Shown here piece after piece: positions 38,367 to 47,842 of a stretch of DNA of 64,000 nt (position 1 is the first letter of the stretch; every line of letters starts with the position of its first letter). A program made the position numbers and the translations under genes. Source of the DNA: Phycisphaerales bacterium (GTDB taxonomy: Bacteria; Planctomycetota; Phycisphaerae; Phycisphaerales; UBA1924). The notes under the pieces are model-generated. The model saw nothing but the letters and a program-made list of their open reading frames with translations. It searched no databases and had not been told where the DNA came from. The stretch is from assembly GCA_947459215.1 (NCBI GenBank), contig CANHCQ010000001.1:310001-374000 (forward strand), in the 5' to 3' direction.

Positions 38367-40601
38367 CTACGCCGCGGCCTGCGCCTCGCTCGGGTTCTGG
38401 TACTCGTGGGTCGCACGCATGTTGCCGCGGATGTAGCCGCCGGCCGAGGGCTTGACGGCGTTCACCACCACGCCCAGGAACTCGCCGCGGGTCTCCATGA
38501 GGTCGTTCCGCAGGCGTGCCACCAGGCCACGCTTCTCGCCAAGAGCACGGACGACGAGCACGCTCGCGTCGGTCCGATTGGCGATGGCCATGCCGTCGCT
38601 CGCGACGAGCGCCGGGGCGGCGTCGATGAAGACAACGTCGTATCGCTCCTTGAGCTGCGCCAGCAACTTCGAGAACTTCTCGCTGCTGAACATCTCAAAG
38701 ATCCGCTTGTCGCGGGTTCCCGCGCTCATCAGGTTCAGATTCCCATCGCCGATGCTCTGGATGCACTCGTCGAGGTCCGAGCCGCTCAATGCGTCCGACA
38801 GACCCGGGTTCTCACGCAGCGCGAACACGCGATGGGCCCCAGGACGCCGGAAGTTGGCGTCGATGATGAGCACCTTCTTGTCCGACGCCGCCAGCGACAA
38901 GGCCATGTTGGTCAGGACGCTCGTCGCGCCCGACCCCGGCATGCCGCCGACGACGAGAATGGTCTTGTGCCCGGCCTGCACCAGCCGCTTGGCCACCACG
39001 GCACGCAGCTGTCGGTAGCTCTCGGCGATGACGCCGCGCGGGCGGTCGCGGAACGTCGTCTCGATCGCTCCGGCGCCCGCCGGGTCCTCGGACGAATCCG
39101 GGATCCAGCCCAGGAGCCGCGTCCGCGGCATGAGGTTGATGTCCGCCGGCCCCTTGACGCGGCTGTCCATCAGCTCGATCGCCAGGATCAAGGCGCTCAC
39201 CAGACCGACGATCGCCAGCATTGTCGCCGGCACGATCACCGACACCTTCGGCGACGACACCTCACGCGGCCTCTTCTCGTCGCTCGCCACCACGATGCGG
39301 TTCGAGGTCGGAAGATCCGCCAGCATGCTCGCCGTGCGCAGGTTCTCGGTGAACGTCGAGATCGACTTCTGCGTGTTCTCGATCTTCGTGTCGAGGTCGC
39401 GCACCGTGGCCAGCGCGCGGGCGGCGACCTGCTGCTTGTCGCTCAGCGTATCGCGCTGCTTGGTCATCTCCGCCATCTGGTTCTCGAGCGACTGCAGCGA
39501 GATCCGCAGCGTGTCCAGGTTCGCGTCGAAGCGCTTACGCAGCGACTCCTCGCGCCGCTGGTCCAGGTTCTGGCTCATCCCCTGCAGCGTCGAGTCCAGC
39601 CGCTTGTACTCGCGGTGCTCGCGGGTCAGGCCGCGCAGCAGCATGCCCTTCAGTTCGGCCTCCACCCGCTGCATCTCCTGCTTGATCGAGATGATCAGCG
39701 GATCCTGCTCCACCTCGTTGCGGATGAAGTCGGTGTACTGAATGCCCGACGGGTTGTTCAACTGATCCTCGAGCTGCTTGATCGAAACCTTCCGCAGCTC
39801 GGCCTCCTTCTGCGTCTCCAGGATGTTGCTGTTGAGCAGATACAGGTTCTGCAGTGTTTCGCTGCCTTGTTCACCCAGCGTGCTGAGGTTGTTGTCGCGG
39901 AGCAACCCTTCGCGACGGTTCTGCATGTCGCGCAGTTCGTTGCTGAACCGTTCGATCTGCGCCGACAGCTGGTCACGCTGCGTCTGCGTGCTGCCCGTCG
40001 CCACGCGACGCAGCTCCGTCATGTACGCCTCTTTCAGCAGCTTCGCCAGGGCCGTCGCGTCGTCCGCCCAGCGGCAGCTGGCCGACAGCTCGATCAGACG
40101 CGTGCCCGGGATGATGCGCGTCCGCGCCACTCCGCTCCCCAGCTCCTTCACCGCCGCGACCTGATCGATCTTGCCGCCCTCGTCGAACTTCGACGCCCAG
40201 TTCGGCGCCTCGCGGAGCAGACGAGGGTCCACCGCGACGCGGTTCAGCACGTCCTCGCGCGTCATCTGACGCGCCTGCGTCAGCATGAAGCGCTCAATCT
40301 CGTTCTGCGATTCGCCCGTACCCACCGCCGTCGGATTCACGATGTTCGCGTTCGGTGTGAACGCCTCGAAGATCACCGAGCTCGTCCACGTCGGGCTCAG
40401 ATTCAGCATCAGGATGTACAGCACGACGCCGATCACCAGGCCAAGGCCGCCCGCGCCGCCCAGGATGTACTTGTACTTCATCAACAGCTTGACCGGATCG
40501 ATCGCCACGCCGCCCGCGCCAACCGGGGCGCTCGACGGCGTCGGTCCCGCCGGACGCGGGGCGCTGGTCAGGGTCGCGGTCGGATTTGCTGCTGCGCTCA
40601 T
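38367..40601 (-). CDS. Wzc-like chain-length regulator with kinase-type domain
   Basis: A 744-residue two-part inner-membrane protein. ATG 40601 follows GAGGAA. Membrane helix one (about 46-66, LGGAGGLGLVIGVVLYILML) and helix two (about 455-478) bracket a long periplasmic coiled coil (Gln/Glu/Arg-rich from about 165 to 430). A Wzz-type chain-length element SVIFEAFTPNAN begins it. The cytoplasmic C-terminus (about 545-735) is a BY-kinase/ParA-like fold with Walker A' LIIDANFRRP near 577 and Walker B DVVFIDAAPAL near 653. The Walker A loop reads GGMPGSGATS (about 551-560), with Ala where the invariant Lys should be. There is no Tyr cluster at the C-terminus. It likely regulates polymer length without tyrosine autokinase activity. 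It belongs to the polysaccharide locus. Confidence 0.86.
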   Translation of the reverse strand: MSAAANPTATLTSAPRPAGPTPSSAPVGAGGVAIDPVKLLMKYKYILGGAGGLGLVIGVVLYILMLNLSPTWTSSVIFEAFTPNANIVNPTAVGTGESQNEIERFMLTQARQMTREDVLNRVAVDPRLLREAPNWASKFDEGGKIDQVAAVKELGSGVARTRIIPGTRLIELSASCRWADDATALAKLLKEAYMTELRRVATGSTQTQRDQLSAQIERFSNELRDMQNRREGLLRDNNLSTLGEQGSETLQNLYLLNSNILETQKEAELRKVSIKQLEDQLNNPSGIQYTDFIRNEVEQDPLIISIKQEMQRVEAELKGMLLRGLTREHREYKRLDSTLQGMSQNLDQRREESLRKRFDANLDTLRISLQSLENQMAEMTKQRDTLSDKQQVAARALATVRDLDTKIENTQKSISTFTENLRTASMLADLPTSNRIVVASDEKRPREVSSPKVSVIVPATMLAIVGLVSALILAIELMDSRVKGPADINLMPRTRLLGWIPDSSEDPAGAGAIETTFRDRPRGVIAESYRQLRAVVAKRLVQAGHKTILVVGGMPGSGATSVLTNMALSLAASDKKVLIIDANFRRPGAHRVFALRENPGLSDALSGSDLDECIQSIGDGNLNLMSAGTRDKRIFEMFSSEKFSKLLAQLKERYDVVFIDAAPALVASDGMAIANRTDASVLVVRALGEKRGLVARLRNDLMETRGEFLGVVVNAVKPSAGGYIRGNMRATHEYQNPSEAQAAA

Positions 40602-40913
40602 ATCACGTTCCTCTGTTCGTACATTGTTCGGGCTCTCAGCCACCCAAACTCGAATCGTTCGCGACCCAAAGCGATTCGACCGCCGGGCGATGAAAGTTCG
40701 CCCTCGTCGAAGTGCTTCGAGCCTCGATCTTGCATCGGCTCGCCCAACCCGTTGCTGCGGCGGAATTCCGCCGCAACACGCTCCCACCTCTCGGACGCGC
40801 AAGGACCGCGCCCCAGAACGGTCGTGCCGTTCCCTTTCCCCCGGAGCGGAATCCGGCCCCGGGAGGCGCAGCATTGCCGCGCCCCCGCGTCCGGAGATCC
40901 CGGCGGACCCAGG
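40602..40913. other. Intergenic palindromes between TPR and Wzc-like genes
   Basis: No gene is supported in these 312 bases. A perfect 20-base palindrome TGCGGCGGAATTCCGCCGCA lies at 40756-40775. Weaker hairpins pair CGAATCG with CGATTCG near 40652-40679, GGCGA with TCGCC near 40685-40702, and CGAAG with CTTCG near 40708-40719. They may mark a transcript end or a promoter between the two genes. Confidence 0.55.
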
Positions 40914-43900
40914 TCAGGGATTGATCAACTTCTCCAGCCGCTCCATCTCGGCCTTCTGTTGACCTTCCGTCACGCTCCGGCTCTGCTGCATCAGGTTCTT
41001 CGCCCGGGTCAGCGTCGCCTTGGCCTCGTCCTTCTTGTCCATCTTGAACTGCGTTTCGGCCAGGTGCATCAGGATGGTGACCTGCGTGCCCGGGGTCGAG
41101 GGCATCGAGATCGCTCGCATCAAGATGTCCTTGGCCTCGTCGAGCTTGCCCGACACCAGCAGCACCATGCCCAGCGTGTCCAGGGTCTCTGGACTCTTGG
41201 GACGGATCTCAACCGCCTTGCGGGCGAACGGCAACGCGTCGTTGGGCTTCTTGAGGTCCTTTCCGAGCAGGTACGCCAGATTGTTCAGCGTCTCCGCATC
41301 GTTGGGATCAGTCGCGACGATCTCGCGGAACGCCTGCTCAGCCTTCTCGAACTCGCCGCTGAGATACAGGCGACCGGCGTGCTCCGAACTCGCGAGCTTC
41401 GCCAAGGGCGCGATCTTCGAAGACTTGCCGAGCTTCTGCATCTCATCGAGGCCCTTGGCCATCGTCTCCTTGCGGTCGGCCTGCAGCCGGGCACGGAAGA
41501 ACGTCAGCCAGTCCTGATTGACCGTCGTGTCCCTGGCCATCGCGTCGAGCGTGCCCAGTGTCTCCGGGCCGCCCAGCAGCGAGAACGCCGAGTTGAACCA
41601 GCTCTGCATCGCCGGAACGCTCTCGACGGGAATGAGCTTCATCGACGCCGCCGCATCCTTTCGGGCGTCCGCCATGTTGTTGCGGGCCTTGCGGATCGCC
41701 GCCCGACCCAGCAGAAGCTCCGGGTCCTTGGTGATGCGGTCCTGAACCTTGTTCAACACGTTCTCTGCTTCGGTGACATTCGGCGGCTTCTGACTGAGCA
41801 CCGCGTTGATGTACCGCACCGCGTGCGACGATCGATTGTCGTTGTTGAACGCCAGCTTGTAGAACGCGCGGGAGCGATCCGGGCGCTCCAGCGAGTCGAA
41901 GAGGTCACCGATGCTGGCATAGAACGCGCCCATGCCGCCGCGCCGACGGGCCACTTCCTCGCCCAGCGACGACGCCTCGTCGTCGCGGTCCATCTTCACC
42001 AGCTCGCGGATCGCCATGCCCAGCATCTCGTCGTAGCTGGGGTTGATCTGCAGCACCGCCTTCATCGCGTTGATCATGTCCTCGCGACGACCCTCGCGCT
42101 CGAACACCACCGCCCGCAGCTGCTGGGCCTGCCACAGGCGGGCGTCCAGCTTCAGCGCCTGGTCAAGATCGGCCATGGCGTCGGTTGAGTTGCGACGGTG
42201 TTCGATGGCCAGCTGCCCGCGTTTCAGGAACACGCCCGCGACGCCGGGATAGCTCACAATGGCCTTGTCGAGAATGTCCATCGCCTTGGCGACGTCGCCG
42301 CGGGCATTGGCCGCGTCGGCTCGGAGCATCTGCGCCACCACTCCCTCGCGGGCTTCCTTGCCGAGCGAGTCGATCTCCTTCTCGCCTTCTTCAAACCGCC
42401 GGGCGCCGATAAGCGCCTCCGCAAGCCGCAGACGCACCGAATCCTCGGGCGCGTCCTTGCTCGCCTCGATCACGCGACGCAGTGCCTCGATGGCCTTGTC
42501 GCTTTCGTTCTGTTCGAGGTACAACTCGGCGAGCATGCGATCCGCCGGCACCCGCTTGGGATCCTGCGTCGCACGGGCCTCTTCAAGCGCACTGATCGCG
42601 ATGCGGGCCTGATTGCGGGGGACCATGAACTGGGCCAGACCCATCAGGGTGTCGGTGAACTTCGCGGTCCCGTCGGGTTCGCCCTTCACCTTCGCCGCAT
42701 AGTCCCGGAAGACTTTCTCTGCACCCGGCACGTTGGCCTGGTCGTAATACCACGCCGCATCGATCTGGACGACATCCGGGCCGTCCGCGATCTTGCGGAC
42801 ATCGTCGATGCGCTTGCGGGCTTCATCGAAGCGCCGCAGGTCGACGTTCAGCGCCGCGACCTGCACCTTGTACCCGCGGTTGCCGGGATCGCGCAGCGCG
42901 TCCTTCACGCGCTCTCGGAGCGCCGTATCTCGGTCGCCCAGCGTCCCCTCCAGCCGCAGCCACTCGTCGCGCACGTTCGTATCCGCCGCGAGCATCTTCG
43001 CCGCGTTGCGCATGACCCGCAGCGCTTCGTCGCTGCGCCCCGCCACCTGCAGCGTCTGGGAGTACTGCAAAATGCTCGTCGCATCGTCCGGACGCAGATC
43101 GATCGCCTTCTTCATGTTCGCGACCGCGTCGTTCGTGCGGCCTTCCTCGGCCTGCATCCCCGCCAGTACCCGATACGCCTCCACGTTGAAGTTGTACTTG
43201 GCCGCGCCGGTCTCCATCAGCGTGATCGCGCCGCGCCGATTGCCCTCGGCAGCCATCAGACGCGCCTTGAACGTCACACCGTCGTAGGTATCAAGGTTCC
43301 GTGCAACCGCCTTGTCGCCCCACGTCTTCGCCTCGTCGAGCTTGCGCTCGCGCAGCGCCTTGATGAAGAGCGACTCGATCACCATCGGGTCCTCGGCAAA
43401 GTCCTTCGCGACCGCCGCCCACGCCTCCTGGGCCGCCGCCTTGTGCACCTCGCCGCCGCCTTCGAGAATCGCGGCCTTCTGCAGCGCCTTCTGGGCCGCA
43501 GGCATGTCCTTGGCCTGATCGAGGGCCTGCAGCCGCGCCTTCACAGGGTCGCCCGCGTTGAGCACCGCCATCGCATTCTGGTACACCTGCAGCTCGGCCG
43601 GACGGTCCTTCGCCGCCTCAATCGCCTTCTCGAGGACTGACTTCGCGCTGTCGATGTCGTTGATGCTCATCTTCAGGTTGATCACCCGCATGGTCAGTTC
43701 CTGCGGATACTTGAGCGCGACCATGCCCTGCTCGAGCGCCTCGCGGGCGCCGGCTTCATCTCCCGCCGTCTGCTTGTTGCGAGCCTCGGCGATGACTTTC
43801 GCCACCGGATCGGTGACCGCCTTCTCGCCCAGTTCCTGCTCGATCGCGAGCAGGCGCTTCTCGATCGTTTCGTTGCCCGGCAGCATCTCCGAGGCCATTT

Positions 43901-45512
43901 GATAGAGCTGCTTGGCCCGATCGACGTTCCGGAGCCGGATCTCCACCTCGCCCAGCAGCAGGATCGCCGTGATGTTGCCCGGATTGATCGCCAGCGCCTT
44001 CTCAAGCAGCTCGCGAGCCTTGCCGGGCTGGTTCAGCTGCGCCGAAGCCTTGGCCGCCGCGAACAGCGCGTCCGCGTCCTGTTCGCCCACGCCCGCGAGA
44101 TACCCGAGCAGCAGCCGCTGCGCGTTCAGATAGTCCTCTTCCGCCAGCTTGATCTTGCCGTCCACGAACTGCAGGCGGATCGAACCCTCGGGCTCGATCT
44201 TCGCAAGTTCGGCGCGACGCGCCTTGGCCTTCTCCAGCCACTCCGCACGCAATTGCTTCAGCTTCGCCGCATCGTTGTCCGCCGCGAACTCCCACGCCCG
44301 CAGCGCGATCGCCGCCTGACGGAACAACGCCTCGTTCTTGCGGAACCACTGCAGCTTGCCCTGCACGTTGATGTTCGGGTTCGGGAGATCACGCACCAAC
44401 TGCAGCGTCGCGATCGCCGCCTCGAACTCGCGGGCCAGCGTCTCCGCCTCGCCCTTGGTCATCAGCAGCGATGCATCGTTCGGACGCGACTTGATCGCCC
44501 GGTCGAGCGCCGCGCGGCTGCGGGTCACCTTCCCGCTGTCGTCCAGGCTCAGCTCCAGGAACGTGAACTGCGAGAGCGTCTGCGCCTCCAGCTTCGCTGG
44601 ATCCGCATTGGCGAACACGCTTTCTGCTTCGTTCAACGCCTTGAGTGCATCGGCACGCAGTTGATCCGCCAGCTTGCGACGGTCCGTTGGGCTCGAGATC
44701 GCCTGTGCCTGCCGACGAGCATCCGTCAGCAGCCAGCTCAGCTGCGTCAGTGCCGTCTTCGGTTCCTTCGGGTCCCTGGCACGGAAATCGCGCACCACCT
44801 TGCGGCCCTGTTCCGCGAGCTTGCTCCCCTCGTCCAGACGCTCGCCCCGGATCGCCATGTCCGCCTGATACAGGTACCACTGCTGAAGCCCGATCACACT
44901 TTCCACGTCGCCCGGGTCCGCCGCGAGCGCAGCCTCGAAGTCCGCCTTGATCTGCTGCTCGGTCTCGGGCTTCAAGTTTCGAGCCTCGGTCATGATCCGC
45001 AGATTCGCCAGCGCGCGATACCGCTTCAGCACGTCCGAGTCGGTGGCCTGCTTCGTCTCGCCGAACTGCAGCAACGCGTCCGACGCCGCCTGCGCGATCT
45101 GTTCACAGAGGGGGCGGCTGTACCCGGCGCCCAGCATCTCCATCAGCGTGTCGAGGTAGTCGCGGTGGGCCGCCACGTCCGTCTTCAAAAGGTCGGCAAG
45201 GGTCTTGCGCACCTGCGTGTACTGCGGGTATTTGATGTCGAACAGCGTCTGCGTCTTGGGCACCAACTGTCCGATCGCGTCGCGCCACTTGCGGATGTAC
45301 TCGGGATTGGTGCGCTCCTTGTTGACCGCCTTGGCGTACGCCTTCTCGGCCTCCGTCGGGTTTCCCGCCTGCATCAGCGCGTCGCCCTGCGCCGCGAGGT
45401 CGTCGGCCGACTTGAACAGCACGAGCATCGCCGTGCCACCCACGCCGCCCGCCAGCAGAATGAGCACGCCGACAAGGATCGCGACGAACTTGACGTTGAC
45501 TTTCGAAGCCAT
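40914..45512 (-). CDS. Giant TPR-repeat membrane protein (PrsT-like)
   Basis: A 1532-residue protein with one N-terminal membrane helix (about 5-31, VKFVAILVGVLILLAGGVGG) and otherwise nearly continuous TPR repeats to the end. Clear units include AKASAQLNQPGKARELLEKA, GDEAGAREALEQGMVA and the last ones ETLNNLAYLLGKDLKKPNDA (about 1415) and ETLDTLGMVLLVSGKLDEAK (about 1450). Similar large TPR proteins (PrsT of PEP-CTERM/exosortase loci) sit next to exosortases and Wzc/Wza-type genes and are thought to organise polysaccharide assembly. Here the N-terminus is an anchor helix rather than a lipobox. ATG 45512 follows GGAG; the TTG at 45527 is upstream in frame. The next gene on the 5' side, 84 bases away, is the exosortase, so co-transcription is likely. 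Confidence 0.88.
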   Translation of the reverse strand: MASKVNVKFVAILVGVLILLAGGVGGTAMLVLFKSADDLAAQGDALMQAGNPTEAEKAYAKAVNKERTNPEYIRKWRDAIGQLVPKTQTLFDIKYPQYTQVRKTLADLLKTDVAAHRDYLDTLMEMLGAGYSRPLCEQIAQAASDALLQFGETKQATDSDVLKRYRALANLRIMTEARNLKPETEQQIKADFEAALAADPGDVESVIGLQQWYLYQADMAIRGERLDEGSKLAEQGRKVVRDFRARDPKEPKTALTQLSWLLTDARRQAQAISSPTDRRKLADQLRADALKALNEAESVFANADPAKLEAQTLSQFTFLELSLDDSGKVTRSRAALDRAIKSRPNDASLLMTKGEAETLAREFEAAIATLQLVRDLPNPNINVQGKLQWFRKNEALFRQAAIALRAWEFAADNDAAKLKQLRAEWLEKAKARRAELAKIEPEGSIRLQFVDGKIKLAEEDYLNAQRLLLGYLAGVGEQDADALFAAAKASAQLNQPGKARELLEKALAINPGNITAILLLGEVEIRLRNVDRAKQLYQMASEMLPGNETIEKRLLAIEQELGEKAVTDPVAKVIAEARNKQTAGDEAGAREALEQGMVALKYPQELTMRVINLKMSINDIDSAKSVLEKAIEAAKDRPAELQVYQNAMAVLNAGDPVKARLQALDQAKDMPAAQKALQKAAILEGGGEVHKAAAQEAWAAVAKDFAEDPMVIESLFIKALRERKLDEAKTWGDKAVARNLDTYDGVTFKARLMAAEGNRRGAITLMETGAAKYNFNVEAYRVLAGMQAEEGRTNDAVANMKKAIDLRPDDATSILQYSQTLQVAGRSDEALRVMRNAAKMLAADTNVRDEWLRLEGTLGDRDTALRERVKDALRDPGNRGYKVQVAALNVDLRRFDEARKRIDDVRKIADGPDVVQIDAAWYYDQANVPGAEKVFRDYAAKVKGEPDGTAKFTDTLMGLAQFMVPRNQARIAISALEEARATQDPKRVPADRMLAELYLEQNESDKAIEALRRVIEASKDAPEDSVRLRLAEALIGARRFEEGEKEIDSLGKEAREGVVAQMLRADAANARGDVAKAMDILDKAIVSYPGVAGVFLKRGQLAIEHRRNSTDAMADLDQALKLDARLWQAQQLRAVVFEREGRREDMINAMKAVLQINPSYDEMLGMAIRELVKMDRDDEASSLGEEVARRRGGMGAFYASIGDLFDSLERPDRSRAFYKLAFNNDNRSSHAVRYINAVLSQKPPNVTEAENVLNKVQDRITKDPELLLGRAAIRKARNNMADARKDAAASMKLIPVESVPAMQSWFNSAFSLLGGPETLGTLDAMARDTTVNQDWLTFFRARLQADRKETMAKGLDEMQKLGKSSKIAPLAKLASSEHAGRLYLSGEFEKAEQAFREIVATDPNDAETLNNLAYLLGKDLKKPNDALPFARKAVEIRPKSPETLDTLGMVLLVSGKLDEAKDILMRAISMPSTPGTQVTILMHLAETQFKMDKKDEAKATLTRAKNLMQQSRSVTEGQQKAEMERLEKLINP

Positions 45513-45596
45513 CGATTCAAACTCCAAAGCCCCTCAGCAAGTGGGGGGCCGATGTGACTCGTTCATCGCAACGCCCGTCATGGGGCCGATCGCGTC

Positions 45597-47438
45597 TCAA
45601 GACTTGTCCGCATTGTTCGCCGCATTGTTCGCCGGATAGCGGCCCGCCTCGACCTCCACCCAGTCGGGAACGCACCGCATGATCTCCGGCAGCAGTTCCC
45701 CCAGCAGCGACGACGCCTCCGCCGCCAGCTCCTCCGCCGTGCTCACCGTCGACGACGTGAACTGCACCTTCAGGTAATACGCGTAATCGCTCCGCAGGTC
45801 GAACGCCAGCAGACGCACCTCTTCCGCGCTCGACACGTGCCCGCCGTTCGCCACGAAGAAATACCCCGCGAAGATCTTGCGCCCCGTCTTGTTCGAGAAC
45901 TCGGTGATCCGCAGCTGCAGCTTCTCCGGGTGCCGCGGCAGGATCACGCTCGTCCCCACGCCGTCGCGGGCGTAATTCGGCACCCGCTGGCGGAACAGCC
46001 CGCGATCCGCGGCGTTCTCAATGCCCGGCACCGGCGACCAGCCCGACGTGTCAAGCGCCAGCGGAATCGTCCGCGTTGTATCGCCGATCTGCATGCCGCC
46101 GCCGACAAAGCACCGCTCGGGCACGTGCGGCACCGTGTCCACCATCCCCGTGTAGTACGCAGCGTGGAAGTCCAGCACGATCGGCTTGTCGCTCTTCTCG
46201 CTGGACTTCTTGATGAACGTGCGGCTCACGTAGTTGCTCGTGCCCAGCGTCTCCAGGACTTCGGCCGATTCAAGCTTGTCCACGCCGATCTGCCGCCACG
46301 TCGGCGTCTCCGCCGCGATCGTCGAGACCTGGCGATCGCCCGGGGCATAGATCGCCAGTTTCTTCAGGTGAATCCCCGCGTAGCGGATGCCCGCGGTCAT
46401 GCTCGCGCCCGCCACCGTCATCACGCAGAACGCCGCGATGAACGCAGGAGTCCGCAGCAACGCCCAGCCCTCACCGGGCCGCGCCGCCGCGACGGCAGTC
46501 GGCGCCGCGCTCTTCGCGATCGGCTCGTCTACCACCTTGCCCAAGGCCCAGACCACGCCCAGGAACAGCCCCAGCCCCGGCAGGAGCAACAGCGTTCCGA
46601 TCATCATGTGCGCGTCGCCCTTGGTCAATTCCGCGTTGTACTTGCTGGCAATGCCCAGGATCGATACGCGGATGATGTTCATGAAGACCGCGACCGGCAA
46701 CGCCAGAACCAGCACCGCCACACGCTGCCACCAGAACTTGCTCGAGATCAGCGCCACCGCACCCGCCAACGCAAAGAACGCGATCACCATCCGCATCCCC
46801 GAGCATGCCTCCGCCACGTTCAGCGGCAGCGGCTCCTTGCCCGTCGGCGTGATGTACAGCGTGTTCCCGTCCACATCCACCGAGAACCCCATCAACGGCC
46901 CGATCAACGCCAGCATCACGCCCGCGCCCTGGCTCGCGATGAGCTGCAGTTGGAACGTGATCTTGATCATGATCATCTCGCTGATAGTGATCGCGAAAAC
47001 GAGATAGGCGATCGGCAGGAACAGCCGCGCGAACATCTTCGGTCCCGTCAGCAGCAGTGCCAGCCCAGCGATGGTCAACACCATCGACAGCCCCTGAATC
47101 ATGTGGTTCTTCACCACCACGACCGCCACGAAGTACGACCCGATGCCCAGGAGCACCGGCAAGAGCCCCGGCCAGAACGTCGTCGCCGGCGTCCGCGAGA
47201 TCGCCGCCCGGTCACGCCACACGAGGTACGCGCTGATCAGCGGTATCACATACGCGTGTCCCCAGTCGCTCGGCGCGCCCATCGAGTGCCGATGCTGCCG
47301 CTCGAACCACTGCCAGAACACCGCCACGATGCCCACCAACAGCAGCGCGATCGCCGTCAGCTGCGCAGGCGTCAACAACCCCGCGATGCGATCCCGCGGC
47401 GGCTCGGCTGGCAGATGTTGGGCGGACAAAGTCGTCAC
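45597..47438 (-). CDS. Exosortase with EpsI-like C-terminal domain
   Basis: A 613-residue membrane protein combining an exosortase and a C-terminal EpsI-like domain. The exosortase (residues about 18-310) has about eight helices and its catalytic triad: Cys211 in VAEACSGMRM, Arg257 in MNIIRVSILG and His277 in GDAHMMIG. Exosortases cleave PEP-CTERM tails at the membrane. The C-terminal part (about 345-600) begins with another helix and contains VPHVPERCFVGGGM and LRITEFSNKTGRKI, in the style of EpsI, a factor of unknown catalysis that accompanies exosortases. The start is uncertain: GTG 47438 is chosen, but TTG 47525 would add 29 residues. It is the first gene of the polysaccharide operon here. 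Likely substrates in the window are the proteins at 19247 and 22171. Confidence 0.9.
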   Translation of the reverse strand: MTTLSAQHLPAEPPRDRIAGLLTPAQLTAIALLLVGIVAVFWQWFERQHRHSMGAPSDWGHAYVIPLISAYLVWRDRAAISRTPATTFWPGLLPVLLGIGSYFVAVVVVKNHMIQGLSMVLTIAGLALLLTGPKMFARLFLPIAYLVFAITISEMIMIKITFQLQLIASQGAGVMLALIGPLMGFSVDVDGNTLYITPTGKEPLPLNVAEACSGMRMVIAFFALAGAVALISSKFWWQRVAVLVLALPVAVFMNIIRVSILGIASKYNAELTKGDAHMMIGTLLLLPGLGLFLGVVWALGKVVDEPIAKSAAPTAVAAARPGEGWALLRTPAFIAAFCVMTVAGASMTAGIRYAGIHLKKLAIYAPGDRQVSTIAAETPTWRQIGVDKLESAEVLETLGTSNYVSRTFIKKSSEKSDKPIVLDFHAAYYTGMVDTVPHVPERCFVGGGMQIGDTTRTIPLALDTSGWSPVPGIENAADRGLFRQRVPNYARDGVGTSVILPRHPEKLQLRITEFSNKTGRKIFAGYFFVANGGHVSSAEEVRLLAFDLRSDYAYYLKVQFTSSTVSTAEELAAEASSLLGELLPEIMRCVPDWVEVEAGRYPANNAANNADKS

Positions 47439-47842
47439 TCGTTTGGAACAGTAGTGGGAAGTTGTACAGCCTGCAGTTGGAAGGGCGTCCGGAGCCGGTA
47501 AGGTCGAAGGTTGATTCTCGCTCAATCCTCAGATCTCAGCCATCACCACGCAGCCAGAACATCGACCAACCCCGCCTCGCAGTGAACCCCGCTTCACCCA
47601 AGCAGCCCTTGACCGAACCTCCGACCTCCAATCGTCCCGCACCCTCAGGAATGTCTGCTACGTCCGGCATGCGTGCAGGTTCGCTGCGAACCGCCCAAAT
47701 CATGCCAGCGGCGTCGTTCTTGCGCAGCCGCCACGCCCCCGTCCAGACGGAGGGGCCCCGGGGATCCGTCTGAAAACGTCCTTCCCTTTCCGCCCGCGCC
47801 GATGCGGACGTCCCAACCGCGTTACCAGGCTCAGCCCCTCAC
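47439..47842. other. Gene-free gap upstream of exosortase
   Basis: I see no convincing gene in these 404 bases. A hairpin pairs CAGACGGA with TCCGTCTG (47744-47772) around a GGGGCCCCGGGG core. It is followed by AAAAC on the plus strand and has no T run on the minus strand, so it is not a classical terminator for the CheV gene. The promoter of the exosortase operon should lie here. Confidence 0.5.

Noticed and set aside
38406..42188. 1260-codon plus-strand frame across the Wzc-like and TPR genes
   Set aside because: Compositionally Arg/His/Leu-rich with no domain; it is the antisense of two clear genes in GC-rich DNA.
47744..47772. Terminator for cheV
   Set aside because: The stem is good but there is no T run on the minus strand.
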